A DNA stretch of 64,000 nucleotides from Chitinophagaceae bacterium (GTDB lineage: Bacteria > Bacteroidota > Bacteroidia > Chitinophagales > Chitinophagaceae): assembly GCA_016706055.1 (NCBI GenBank), contig JADJKL010000001.1:248001-312000 (forward strand), written 5' to 3'. The notes under the pieces were generated by a model. It saw nothing but the letters and a program-made list of their open reading frames with translations, was not told where the DNA came from and ran no database searches. The translations under genes were made by a program, and so were the position numbers. How positions within the stretch are numbered: position 1 is the first letter of the stretch; every line of letters begins with the position of its first letter. This document shows positions 16,234-25,940 of this stretch, in pieces.

Positions 16234-17361
16234 TTATTGGTCATTTTTAAGTGCTGAAATGAAATCATTTTTCCAATCAACTGGACTGCCTGTTGGCCTT
16301 CCAAGATCAGATCTGCTTTGACGACTAGTTCGTATTTCTACAAATTGTGTTTCTGAGGATGCCAAACTATCATTAAGCCATTCTTCCAGTTCTGTTTCAT
16401 TGGTAATACGAATTATTTTCTTGTAGCCACTTGCTTTAGCAATGCCACAACAGTCTGCGAAAAATCCTTCTGTTGGCTGTCCGCCCACCGATTCATGACT
16501 TCCATTATTAATTACTACATGAATATAGTTTGTAGCAGCATGATGTGCAATAACAGGCAATGAACCCATGTGCATCAGCAAGGCTCCATCACCATCCAGC
16601 ATTATCACTTTTTTATCCGACTGACCTTTTACTCCCAACGCAATATGATTGGCATGTCCCATAGCACCAACACTTAGCAAATATTTTCTTATTTTATTAT
16701 TAGCTGCAATATTTGCTTCGTAAAACTCACGGCCCGATTTTCCTGTTGTACAAATAACAACTTCATTGCCGTTCAACTTTGCAATTATCCGCCCAATAAC
16801 ATCTTCTCTTACCAATTTGTATTCATCCTCTTTAATTGCTCCTTCATATTTTTCAAATATTCCATCGGGAACAATCAACGCAACAGGTTTTTGCTCTGCT
16901 AAAGCCAAAGAAATTGCCTTATCAATCGATTCAAAAGAAAAGCTTTCATCTCCATCCATAAAATGATGAGGCACTTCCAATACATCCAACAATGGAATTG
17001 TAATTCTTCCCATTTTCTTGTGCTGCGGCTCGTCCGTGGTTCCAGGTCTGCCTCTCCATCCGATAAGTAATAACATCGGCACCGCATACATTTCTTTATC
17101 TGCCAGCGATGTTAATGGATTGATGATATTTCCCAAACCAGAATTTTGTAAATAGACTAACGGCAGCTTACCTGTTTTAAAATGATAGCCTGATGCCAAG
17201 GCAACGGCCAAACCTTCATTAGCTGTAATAATATTCTTTTCAGCAGTGCTATGATCTTGCACATACTTTAAAAAATCTTTAAGCAACGAGTCAGGTACAC
17301 CGGTATAAAAATCAACACCCTGTTGTGATAAATAATTATATAATCGTTCAGGATGGATCAT
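16234..17361 (-). CDS. ppd: Phosphonopyruvate decarboxylase
   Basis: A 375-residue thiamine-diphosphate enzyme that decarboxylates phosphonopyruvate to phosphonoacetaldehyde, the step that pulls the unfavourable PEP mutase reaction forward. The pyrimidine-domain catalytic Glu is E49 in T-A-N-E-G-L-A-V-A. The ThDP/Mg motif runs from G-D-G (257-259) to N-N (285-286), followed by G-S-H-E-S-V-G-G-Q-P-T, which is typical of this family rather than of sulfopyruvate decarboxylase. The N-terminus overlaps the PEP mutase fusion gene by 14 bp, consistent with translational coupling. The gap to the next gene is only 6 bp. Confidence 0.93.
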   Translation of the reverse strand: MIHPERLYNYLSQQGVDFYTGVPDSLLKDFLKYVQDHSTAEKNIITANEGLAVALASGYHFKTGKLPLVYLQNSGLGNIINPLTSLADKEMYAVPMLLLIGWRGRPGTTDEPQHKKMGRITIPLLDVLEVPHHFMDGDESFSFESIDKAISLALAEQKPVALIVPDGIFEKYEGAIKEDEYKLVREDVIGRIIAKLNGNEVVICTTGKSGREFYEANIAANNKIRKYLLSVGAMGHANHIALGVKGQSDKKVIMLDGDGALLMHMGSLPVIAHHAATNYIHVVINNGSHESVGGQPTEGFFADCCGIAKASGYKKIIRITNETELEEWLNDSLASSETQFVEIRTSRQSRSDLGRPTGSPVDWKNDFISALKNDQ

Positions 17362-18661
17362 AATTATCAGGTATCAGTTTAAGTAAATCCTTTACCGTCA
17401 TTAAATTTTCTTCTGCTTCCTTAGTTCTGTCATTTTTCAATATTGATGTGGCAGTGGTAAGCATTGCAGGATAAGCACTTCGTAGCAAGTGATTTGCATA
17501 GATGATAATATTGAACCCGGCATCTTCTAATTCCTTTCTGAAAATAGTATTGTATGTTGATGGGACTGCGACCAACGGAACTCTTTTTTCAAAATTTTTA
17601 TACTGCTTTGCAAATTCTAGTATTTCAGCACCATCAGTTGATTTACTATGAATCATAATACCATCAACACCTGCATTTATATAAGCTGTTGCTCTTTGCA
17701 AAGCATCTTCCATACCCGTTCCAAGTATTAAACTTTCGATACGAGCAATGATCATGAAATCTTTGGTAACACAACTTTTCTTACCTGCTTTTATCTTTTC
17801 GCAAAATGCAGGAATGGTTTCCTGTTCCTGCGATGACTGTTCTTCAATCAGCGAATTTCTTTTCAACCCGGTTTTATCTTCAATAACGATTGCTGAAACA
17901 CCTAATCGCTCCAAAGTTCTTACTGTAAAAACAAAATGCTCTGTCTTACCTCCTGTATCGCCATCAAAAATTATTGGCTTTGTAGTTACTTCCAACACAT
18001 CATTCAAAGTTTGTAAACGAGCGGTAATGTCTACAGCTTCAATATCTGGTTTCCCTTTTGCAACAGAATCTGTAAGGCTACTCATCCACATAGCATCAAA
18101 TTCCTGTACAATCCCTTTCTCATCAGTAAAGGAAGTATTCTCGGCAATCAATCCACTTAAACCATTATGCGCCTCCAACACTCTCATTGAAGGTTTTACT
18201 GCCAAAATACGTTTTAGTCTTTTTAACCTGTACTCGGCCGTTGTACCAGCTTCCTTTATCGTTTTTTGAATAGCAGAAGAACTAATTCCTCCAGTATAAG
18301 CAACTTCAACCAGTTCTCCGTTCCATTGCTTTAATGTATCGATAACTTTCTGCCGAGTTGATTGTTGCACTCCTGTCTTCCAATCATCACCATGCACTAC
18401 ATAATCTGGCCTTATTTTATTCAAATTTTCAGAATAGTCCAAAGTTGCTTGTGCTACCACTTCACTTACACCAGCAATATTCTCAATAACTATTTTCCGT
18501 TGCTCATAACTTAGATAGGGAACTCTTTTATAACTGGCAATCGCTTCATCGGTAAGCAATCCGATTATGACACGGCCAAGTTTTTTGCCAGTATTTATAA
18601 TATTAAGATGACCGGGATGAACCAGATCAGCACTCATTCCGATATAAACGATCTTTTCCAT
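17348..18661 (-). CDS. pepM: Cytidylyltransferase-phosphoenolpyruvate mutase fusion
   Basis: A 437-residue two-domain protein. Residues 1-135 form a nucleotidyltransferase: H15-P-G-H18 is the nucleotide-binding signature and G-I-S-S-S-A-I (125-131) is the closing motif. Residues 145-437 form PEP mutase: W-M-S-S (192-195), D-G-D-T-G-G (233-238) and the diagnostic E-D-K-T-G-L-K-R-N-S (261-270). PEP mutase rearranges PEP to phosphonopyruvate, the entry to nearly all natural phosphonates. The fused domain resembles glycerol-3-phosphate or AEP (PntC) cytidylyltransferases and would activate the finished phosphonate as a CMP derivative. First gene of the minus-strand operon, 112 bp from the divergent sulfatase-fold gene. 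N-terminal nucleotidyltransferase fusions of PEP mutase are, as far as I recall, known in Bacteroides capsule loci. Confidence 0.93.
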   Translation of the reverse strand: MEKIVYIGMSADLVHPGHLNIINTGKKLGRVIIGLLTDEAIASYKRVPYLSYEQRKIVIENIAGVSEVVAQATLDYSENLNKIRPDYVVHGDDWKTGVQQSTRQKVIDTLKQWNGELVEVAYTGGISSSAIQKTIKEAGTTAEYRLKRLKRILAVKPSMRVLEAHNGLSGLIAENTSFTDEKGIVQEFDAMWMSSLTDSVAKGKPDIEAVDITARLQTLNDVLEVTTKPIIFDGDTGGKTEHFVFTVRTLERLGVSAIVIEDKTGLKRNSLIEEQSSQEQETIPAFCEKIKAGKKSCVTKDFMIIARIESLILGTGMEDALQRATAYINAGVDGIMIHSKSTDGAEILEFAKQYKNFEKRVPLVAVPSTYNTIFRKELEDAGFNIIIYANHLLRSAYPAMLTTATSILKNDRTKEAEENLMTVKDLLKLIPDNYDPS

Positions 18662-18750
18662 AATGATTGAAAACCGAAAATAAACTATTACGGCTGCCGG
18701 ATAAAAAACATTCGGGGAAAATTAAAAGATAAAAAACAGACTTCCTGCTT

Positions 18751-18758
18751 TAGTTTTG
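18751..18758 (+). promoter_or_regulatory. -7 box (TAnnTTTG) of the sulfatase-fold operon
   Basis: TAGTTTTG lies 15 bp before the ATG at 18774. Transcription would start near 18763, after the TTG and ATG codons at 18756 and 18759. That makes 18774 the likely start. Confidence 0.5.
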
Positions 18759-18773
18759 ATGCGAATACACAAA

Positions 18774-20237
18774 ATGAACTCAGCCATTACAAAATATCCT
18801 CTTTTTCTGGTCTTGTTACCTATATTTTTTATACTGCATGGTTTTAGTCAGTACTTTCCAGAGATTCACTTATCAACGGCTGGGTTTTTAATCTTGAAAT
18901 ACATCCTTGCAACTATTATTCTGCTATTAATCTGTTGGCCGATATTTAAGGATTTTATAAAAACAAGTCTGGCTGTTTTTTCATTATTATCTATCAATCT
19001 TTTCTGGGGGACTTTGCTTGACTTAATAAAGACAAACTCCGGAATTCCATTTATTTCCCGTTATATTTTTATACTACCGTTTACGTTTGCCATCATCATA
19101 GTTGTTTTTATTTATCTAAAAAAAACGAAAGCCCCTTTAAAAAAAATTACACTTTACCTGAACTTGCTTTTCCTGATACTGCTATTAATTGATCTCAGCA
19201 GTATAATGCTAAACAGAACAGAAAACAAACGATTGAAAACCGCCAGCCTTAATAGACAAATGCCTGTTTGCGACAGTTGTAACAAACCAGATATATACTT
19301 GATCGTCGCAGATGAGTATGCAGGAAAAAGCGAATTGAAGGACTTGTTTGATTACGACAATCCCTCTTTTGAAATAGCTTTAAAAGAAAGAAATTTTCAC
19401 TTTATTGATAGCTCTAACTCAAACTATAACGCAACTGTATATTCAATGGCATCCATACTTAATATGGATTATTTGAATAATTTAAGAAGTACGAAAATCA
19501 ATTATAATGACATGCTTGCCTGTTATAACCTTATCAGGGAAAACAATCTTACAGGTTTCCTTAAAAAGAACAATTACAGCATTCATAATTTTTCGTTCTA
19601 TGATCTCGAATCAAAAGAGAAACTTGTAACGAATCATTATTTCCCAAATGAAGAAGAAGTTTTGACATTCAGAACTTTTTTAAACCGATTACAAAGAGAT
19701 CTTGGGTTTCATCTTTTCACAAAGAAAAAGATTGAAAAAATACTAAGACACAATATGTACAATAACATTAAAACAGATAGTTTATTTAGGCAATTTCTAA
19801 AAACAAAAAAAAGTAAACCAGTTTTTGCATATACACATCTTGATATGCCTCATCATTCCTATTATAAAAAAAGCAATGGCGAACTGATTCCAGTAGAAAT
19901 GCTTACAGATGAATTTACAATGGACAAATCGGCATATATTGAATATTTGAAATATACTAACACAAAACTGCTAGAACTGATTGATGAGATAAAAGCCAAT
20001 TCAACTTATCCTCCTATTATCGTTTTGATGAGTGATCATGGCTTCAGGCAATTAGAAAAAACTGTAGATAAAAAATACAATTTTATGAGTCTAACTGCCG
20101 TTTCTATGCCAGACAGTAACTATACAGGTTTGTACAATGGCATGTCATCGGTTAATATATTCAGGAATATATTAAATACTCAATTCAAACAACAACTTCC
20201 ATTATTAAAAGATTCTACCATATTTTTAACTGAATAA
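18774..20237 (+). CDS. Membrane-anchored sulfatase/alkaline-phosphatase-fold protein, copy 1
   Basis: About 487 residues. Roughly five hydrophobic helices occupy 1-140, and a periplasmic alkaline-phosphatase-superfamily domain the rest. Metal and nucleophile elements: D-I-Y-L-I-V-A-D-E, then S-N-Y-N-A-T-V-Y-S-M-A-S with Thr as probable nucleophile, H-L-D-M-P-H-H, and M-S-D-H-G-F-R-Q. The layout recalls lipoteichoic acid synthase and phosphoethanolamine/phosphoglycerol transferases rather than soluble sulfatases. The start is set by alignment with its paralogue at 21899 (shared K-Y-P-L-F-L near the N-terminus) and by the -7 box. In this locus it may transfer or remove a phospho- or phosphonyl group outside the membrane; that is inference. 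Confidence 0.75.
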   Translation: MNSAITKYPLFLVLLPIFFILHGFSQYFPEIHLSTAGFLILKYILATIILLLICWPIFKDFIKTSLAVFSLLSINLFWGTLLDLIKTNSGIPFISRYIFILPFTFAIIIVVFIYLKKTKAPLKKITLYLNLLFLILLLIDLSSIMLNRTENKRLKTASLNRQMPVCDSCNKPDIYLIVADEYAGKSELKDLFDYDNPSFEIALKERNFHFIDSSNSNYNATVYSMASILNMDYLNNLRSTKINYNDMLACYNLIRENNLTGFLKKNNYSIHNFSFYDLESKEKLVTNHYFPNEEEVLTFRTFLNRLQRDLGFHLFTKKKIEKILRHNMYNNIKTDSLFRQFLKTKKSKPVFAYTHLDMPHHSYYKKSNGELIPVEMLTDEFTMDKSAYIEYLKYTNTKLLELIDEIKANSTYPPIIVLMSDHGFRQLEKTVDKKYNFMSLTAVSMPDSNYTGLYNGMSSVNIFRNILNTQFKQQLPLLKDSTIFLTE

Positions 20238-20259
20238 CTGGCCTTGTTTCAATTTCCAC

Positions 20260-21902
20260 ATGGCAAAGAATATAAAAAATAGTATCACACAGTTTTTGTC
20301 ACACAAAAGTGTTTCGATCGCTATTGTCTTAATTGCTATAGGTAGTCGTGTATTGCAATTAATCTTCTTTTTTAATATTCGGGTAGATGGGATGTACCAA
20401 TATCTGGCTATGAAATACTTTACCGCCGGACATGGCGTAAGTATTGCTGAAGTTTTACCTGAAAACTTATCACATCCGGTTTATGAACCTTTGATCAACT
20501 GGCCTCCTGGATATTCGATACTACTTTCGCCATTCTATGTTCTATTTAACCATAATTATGTTGCTGCCGGGCTAACTGTGGACATTTTGGCTGCAACAGT
20601 TTTAATTATTTTTTCTAGGAAAATATTAAGGCTATTAGAAATACCTATTCATCTAGTAAATGTTTATACCCTGTTTTCAGGATTTTTTATTTATAACTTC
20701 TACTTTATTGCTTCGTCAGATGCTATTGCAATCAGCATTTTTGTTATTGCCGTTCACCAAACTATGCTTTTGCTCAAAACTAATTCGAAATGGATTTTTA
20801 GAATAAGTCTGATCTCATTCATCTTAATATTATGCGGATTTATTAAATACTTATTTTACCCTGTTGTTTTTGTAATTCCTTTTTTCCTTATCGCAAAAGG
20901 ATTAATAGATAAACTTCCACATTTAAAAAAGGCAGGCTATATATCATTTACTTTAGTTGCCATTGCTCTGGCGTCACTACTCTTATACCAAAAAAGTATC
21001 AGTGGGACAGCTGGTTATATAAGCCAGCCGGAGCGGGGATTTTTTCCTGAAAATTTATCACATGCTTATCCTTTTATTCCCGGTTCAATCATCAATCCAG
21101 AAAGTATCACAAAAGTCTTAAGTAGTTCAAAAACTGCTGAAGCAAATTTATTCAGCCTATTTCAAGTAGTACATATACTTTCAATAGCTGCAATTATCAT
21201 TTGTATATTCTTATGGATTCGAAAAAAGGAATTCGAAAACTATCATTAATAAATAGCTTTTATACCATTTCAATTTTAATTTCCTTTGTGATTGCAGCTC
21301 TATTAACCATATTATCTCTGACTGTTGCCAAAGAAGAAATTAATCCTGGAGTAATGTGGAGCTATATTGAAGATGCCAGATATCACGGATTAATCACTGT
21401 TCTTTTCCAAATGTGTCTGTTTATCATTATTCACCAGCTTACAATTGCCGATAGCAGGAAATGGAAACTCGTCCCCATTCTGATTCTGCTATTATTAATT
21501 CCTGAAACATTCAGAGGCATGCTGTTTGATGCCAATCGGATAAGCAAAATAAGAACTGAAGAGTACAGTTGGCAACAGGAATTGAATCTTCAAAAATATG
21601 CTGATGCTATAATTGCGGAGAAAAGAAAAAGTGTAACCTTTACGCATACCGTTGTAACAGGAACATCTTATTATATGAATTACAGAGTTTGCATTTTCAG
21701 CGATGCATTTTATCTAAAAAACACAAAAGTTGTGTACGAAGAGCAAGGATTAAAATCAGCCGCGAATGTACTTTTACTATTTATTATTGAAATCAATAAA
21801 GTTGAAGCACAAAAACTCTCTATTGAAAAAGGAAAGTTTGACTATGAAGGAAGTTTCAAAGGTTATAGCTTTTATTCTAAATTGATTAATAAGACGAAAT
21901 GA
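20260..21902 (+). CDS. GT-C-like polytopic glycosyltransferase candidate (frameshifted)
   Basis: The coding information is split into an N-terminal part ending at 21249 and a C-terminal part in another frame. One extra A in the six-A run at 21222-21227 gives a continuous protein of about 547 residues (W-I-R-K-K-G-I-R-K-L). It has about ten membrane helices and a first luminal loop with R-V-D-G-M-Y-Q-Y and N-W-P-P-G-Y, the pattern of PMT/ArnT-type GT-C enzymes with an acidic residue after helix 1. The C-terminus is a soluble domain. It is 22 bp after sulfatase-fold copy 1 and overlaps copy 2 by 4 bp, so all three are one operon. It would use a lipid-linked sugar outside the membrane. Substrate unknown. 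Confidence 0.65.
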
Positions 21903-23371
21903 AAGTTTGGCTTTCAAAATATCCACTCTTCCTATACCTGCTATCGGTATTTTTTATACTTCATGGATTAAACGAGAACTATAAACTTGTTCCAGCGAAA
22001 GACGCTGCCTGGCTTGCATTATTTTATATTGGCTGTAGTTTTATCCTTTCTTTATTATGTTGGCTTGTTTATAGAAATTTTAGAAAGGCGAATCTTACTG
22101 CATTTGTATTGATGTGTATCTTTTTTTTATTTGGCTCTGTACATGATGCATTGAAAAGCATATTCCCCAATAGCTTTATCATCAAATACATTTTTATTCT
22201 TCCTTTGCTATTTGTTCTGTCATTACTGATAATCGTTTTGATAAAAAGATATAAGTCTTATTTCAAACAAGCATTTCTTTACCTCAATACAGTTTTAATA
22301 ATATTATTAGTTGTTGAAGCATTTATAATCAGTAGAAAAATAGCTGCTACAAAAACTCCCGTAACTTCCTTAAGTAAAGAATTAACTAATTGCACAAATT
22401 GCTCAACACCTGATATATACCTGATTGTAGCAGATGGTTATACCAGTAATACTGCCCTAAAAGAAGTATTCAATTTTGATAACACTGTTTTTGAAACTGA
22501 ATTAAAGCAAAGAAGTTTTCATATAATAAATAATAGCTTTTCAAATTATAATGCTACAGCCTATTCGATGACTTCCATGCTGAATCTTAACTATCTTAAT
22601 AATCTGGTTAATCTGAACGACAGTAAAGAAAATCTTGGAATTTGCTATGAAAATATTAAACAAAATCAGACTTTACTTTTTCTAAAAGAAACTGGCTATC
22701 AATTTTATAACTATTCTGACTTTAGTTTCCCAGACCAACCAGCCGTTACGAATCCAACTTTTCTACTTGCAAAAACCAGAACCATAACATCGCAAACTCT
22801 TTCAGGCCGTATTTACAGAGATCTGTGGTATCATCTTGCTACGGATTTAAAATTAAGATCAGTTATTAATAACTATGTGTACGGACAGCTTAGAAACAAT
22901 GAAAAAGTGTATAAGCTAACAGAAGAAATTGCCGAAAAGAAATCCGACCCTCCCAAATTTGTATACAGCCATTTAATAATGCCGCACAATCCGTATTATT
23001 TTGATAAGGTTGGAAACCCTACTTCAATTGAAAAATTACAAGATTACTCTGGTGCAAACAGAAAAGATTTTGTAGAATACCTTCAATATGCCAATAAAAA
23101 ACTATTAGATTTAATAGATCATATTAAAAACAAATCCAGTCAACCTCCGGTTATTATTTTGATGGGTGATCATGGCTTTCGCCAATTCAATGATTCTACA
23201 GATAAGAAATATCAATTTATGAATTTGAGTAGCATTTATCTACCAAATGGAAACTATTCCAGTTATTACGACAGCAGTTCGCTTGTAAATCAGATGAGGA
23301 TATTTTTAAATACACAGTTTAATCAAAAACTAACCTTATTAAAGGACTCAACAGTTTTTATTCAACAATAA
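21899..23371 (+). CDS. Membrane-anchored sulfatase/alkaline-phosphatase-fold protein, copy 2
   Basis: A 490-residue paralogue of the protein at 18774, with the same order: about five N-terminal helices, D-I-Y-L-I-V-A-D-G, S-N-Y-N-A-T-A-Y-S-M-T-S (probable Thr nucleophile), H-L-I-M-P-H-N-P-Y and M-G-D-H-G-F-R-Q. The C-termini are also alike (L-N-T-Q-F-x-Q-x-L-x-L-L-K-D-S-T). The two copies flank the GT-C-like gene, suggesting a duplication followed by division of labour in building one surface structure. The start overlaps the preceding stop (ATGA). Enzymatic role (transferase or hydrolase) is not decided by sequence alone. Confidence 0.75.
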   Translation: MKVWLSKYPLFLYLLSVFFILHGLNENYKLVPAKDAAWLALFYIGCSFILSLLCWLVYRNFRKANLTAFVLMCIFFLFGSVHDALKSIFPNSFIIKYIFILPLLFVLSLLIIVLIKRYKSYFKQAFLYLNTVLIILLVVEAFIISRKIAATKTPVTSLSKELTNCTNCSTPDIYLIVADGYTSNTALKEVFNFDNTVFETELKQRSFHIINNSFSNYNATAYSMTSMLNLNYLNNLVNLNDSKENLGICYENIKQNQTLLFLKETGYQFYNYSDFSFPDQPAVTNPTFLLAKTRTITSQTLSGRIYRDLWYHLATDLKLRSVINNYVYGQLRNNEKVYKLTEEIAEKKSDPPKFVYSHLIMPHNPYYFDKVGNPTSIEKLQDYSGANRKDFVEYLQYANKKLLDLIDHIKNKSSQPPVIILMGDHGFRQFNDSTDKKYQFMNLSSIYLPNGNYSSYYDSSSLVNQMRIFLNTQFNQKLTLLKDSTVFIQQ

Positions 23372-23391
23372 TATCAAACAAGATATTTTAT
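23370..23391. terminator. Short convergent hairpin between the sulfatase operon and lon
   Basis: AATATC / GATATT around a six-base loop, followed by TTATTT. The stem is short and AT-rich, so termination strength is doubtful, but it exactly fills the gap between two convergent genes. Confidence 0.4.
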
Positions 23392-25803
23392 TTACCCAAC
23401 CAATGCCAGTTCAAGCACCTGACTCATCGTTTTTACATAATGAAACTTAATTCCTTTAATAAACGCTGGATCTATTTCCAGTACATCTTTTTCATTCTGC
23501 CAGCAAAGAATAATCTCTTTTAATCCGGCTCGCCTTGCAGCCAACACTTTTTCTTTGATACCTCCTACAGGTAACACCTGACCCCGAAGTGTAATCTCTC
23601 CTGTCATTGCAAGAAAAGGTTTAATTCTTTTTCCAGTAAGGGCAGAAGCAATTGCAGACATCATTGTAACACCGGCACTTGGGCCATCCTTTGGCACTGC
23701 GCCTTCAGGCACATGTATATGAATATTTTTCTTTTCAAAAAGAGTTGAATCAAGTTTATACTTCTTTGCATTTGATTGCAGATAAGTAAGTGCAGTTGAA
23801 GCACTTTCTTTCATCACATTACCAAGATTACCTGTAAGCTTCAACTCACCTTTTCCATCACTCAAACTTGTTTCTATAAAAAGTATATCACCACCAACAT
23901 AGGTCCAGGCAAGGCCAACTGCTACACCCGGCATATTGGCTATTTTATACAAATCATTACTGTAACGGGGTTTGCCTAATATTTTTTCAACATCGATAGC
24001 AGTTAAAGTAGGCTTGATTTTATCTTTCATCACTAATTGTCTTGCCTGGTAACGCATTACCGAAGCCAGTTGGCGATCTAATTCTCTTACACCACTTTCC
24101 CTTGTATAATCCTGAATTATTTTTTCCAGCACTTTATCGCTGATTTTGAAATTGGTATTTTTTAATCCATGCAATTCTTTTTGCTTGGGAAATAAATGCC
24201 GTTTTGCTATTTCCTTTTTTTCTTCCACAGCATAACCACTCAGGTCAATTACTTCCAATCTGTCACGAAGTGCTGGTTGTATATTTTGAAAATTATTAGC
24301 TGTCGCAATAAATAAAACTTTACTTAAATCATATTCTGATTCAAGATAGTTATCATAAAACGTATGATTCTGTTCTGGATCTAACACTTCGAGCAATGCA
24401 GATGATGGGTCGCCACGAAGATCACTACCTACTTTATCTATCTCATCCAATATAATTACAGGATTTGAAGATTTTACCTTTCGTATAGATTGCAAAATCC
24501 TTCCAGGCATAGCACCGATATAGGTTTTGCGATGGCCTCTTATTTCACTTTCATCATGCAAACCACCCAAACTTAAGCGAACATATTTTCTACCAATTGC
24601 ACTGGCAATACTTCTTCCCAAAGAAGTTTTACCAATACCAGGAGGGCCAACAAAACAAAGTATCGGACTCTTCATATCTCCTTTCAGTTTCAACACTGCG
24701 AGGTATTCCAAAATTCTTTCTTTAATCTTCTGCATTCCGTAATGATCAATATCCAATGTCTTCTTAGCCTTCTTCAAATCATAATGATCTTCGGTGTATT
24801 CTTCCCAAGGAAGGTCAAGCATCAAATCGAGGTGATTATACACAACAGAAAAATCAGGGGTGCTTGGATGCATTCTTTCTAATTTTTCTATGCCTTTCTT
24901 AAACATTTCTTTTGCAGCAGCAGGCCATTTTTTTGCTTCTGCCTTTTTCTGCATCTCTTTTATCTCCTGCGAATTTGAATCTCCGCCTAATTCATCCTTA
25001 ATACTTTTCAATTGTTGTTGCAGAAAATAATCTCGTTGCTGCTTATCTAATTCAGTTCGGGTCTTGGATGTTACTTTATTTTTCAGTTCAACAAACTGCA
25101 ATTCTTTTTGCAATAGCTGCATCAACAAATCAGCTCTCTGGCGAATCTGATTTAATTCCAGCAAACGTTGTTTGTCTTTTATATCTGTATTAAGATTACT
25201 AGAAACAAAGTGAATTAGAAACGCAGGGTTCTCAATATTGCGAAGTATTATTGACGCTTCTGCAGGAATATTTGGCGACAACTGAACAATATCAGCTGCC
25301 AGATCTTTAATATTGGCCACATATGCATTAAAATCTTCATCTTTCGGAGATTCCTCTTCATCGAGTTTTGAAATCTTTGCTTTGAAATATGGGTCTTCGG
25401 CAACAATTGATTCAACTCTAAACCTACTTTTTCCCTGAATAATAATAGTAGTGCCGCCATCGGGCATCTTAATCAACTTTACAATTTTGGCAACTGTACC
25501 TATTTTCTCAAGGTCAGTAACTTCTGGATCTTCAATATTACTATCCTTTTGTGCTATAACCCCAACGAGTTTATCACCACGATAGGCTTCATTTACTGCA
25601 TTAATGCTTTTATCTCTCCCAACGGTAATGGGCAATACCACACCTGGAAACAAAACTGTATTCCTAAGTGGTAATAAAGCGATTTCTTCTGGTACAACGA
25701 TGCTGTTTATATCCTCCTGGTCACTTTCATTCAAAGGAATTATTGGTAAAAAATCCATCTCATCTTCTGAACGCAATAAAAACTTTTCGATACTCATATT
25801 CAT
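23392..25803 (-). CDS. lon: ATP-dependent protease Lon
   Basis: About 803 residues from the ATG at 25803 (M-N-M-S-I-E-K-F). The N-terminal substrate-binding domain begins at P-E-E-I-A-L-L-P-L-R-N-T-V-L-F-P. The AAA module has Walker A G-P-P-G-I-G-K-T-S and Walker B V-I-I-L-D-E-I-D-K. The C-terminal serine protease domain has the catalytic Ser in K-D-G-P-S-A-G-V-T-M and Lys in G-G-I-K-E-K. It degrades misfolded and regulatory proteins in the cytoplasm. The frame extends a further 28 codons upstream to 25887, but that extension is basic, low in hydrophobics and not typical of the family. A weak -7-like element around 25846-25853 also supports the shorter form. Confidence 0.96.
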   Translation of the reverse strand: MNMSIEKFLLRSEDEMDFLPIIPLNESDQEDINSIVVPEEIALLPLRNTVLFPGVVLPITVGRDKSINAVNEAYRGDKLVGVIAQKDSNIEDPEVTDLEKIGTVAKIVKLIKMPDGGTTIIIQGKSRFRVESIVAEDPYFKAKISKLDEEESPKDEDFNAYVANIKDLAADIVQLSPNIPAEASIILRNIENPAFLIHFVSSNLNTDIKDKQRLLELNQIRQRADLLMQLLQKELQFVELKNKVTSKTRTELDKQQRDYFLQQQLKSIKDELGGDSNSQEIKEMQKKAEAKKWPAAAKEMFKKGIEKLERMHPSTPDFSVVYNHLDLMLDLPWEEYTEDHYDLKKAKKTLDIDHYGMQKIKERILEYLAVLKLKGDMKSPILCFVGPPGIGKTSLGRSIASAIGRKYVRLSLGGLHDESEIRGHRKTYIGAMPGRILQSIRKVKSSNPVIILDEIDKVGSDLRGDPSSALLEVLDPEQNHTFYDNYLESEYDLSKVLFIATANNFQNIQPALRDRLEVIDLSGYAVEEKKEIAKRHLFPKQKELHGLKNTNFKISDKVLEKIIQDYTRESGVRELDRQLASVMRYQARQLVMKDKIKPTLTAIDVEKILGKPRYSNDLYKIANMPGVAVGLAWTYVGGDILFIETSLSDGKGELKLTGNLGNVMKESASTALTYLQSNAKKYKLDSTLFEKKNIHIHVPEGAVPKDGPSAGVTMMSAIASALTGKRIKPFLAMTGEITLRGQVLPVGGIKEKVLAARRAGLKEIILCWQNEKDVLEIDPAFIKGIKFHYVKTMSQVLELALVG

Positions 25804-25940
25804 TTTCAATTCTGTATTAGACAATCTGTCATTTCGCCTATGGCGGTGGTAAAAGTATATAGGGAAATCAGTATTGCCAAGTTTCATGCCTGACAGTTTG
25901 AAACTGACAAATTATGTATCAGCAAACAAGTATATATACT

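Noticed and set aside
17748..18269. Plus-strand frame of 173 codons
   Set aside because: Antisense to PEP mutase; the minus frame contains all catalytic motifs.
25803..25887. 28-codon N-terminal extension of Lon
   Set aside because: The extra residues are polar and basic and not typical of Lon; a weak -7-like box lies downstream of that start.
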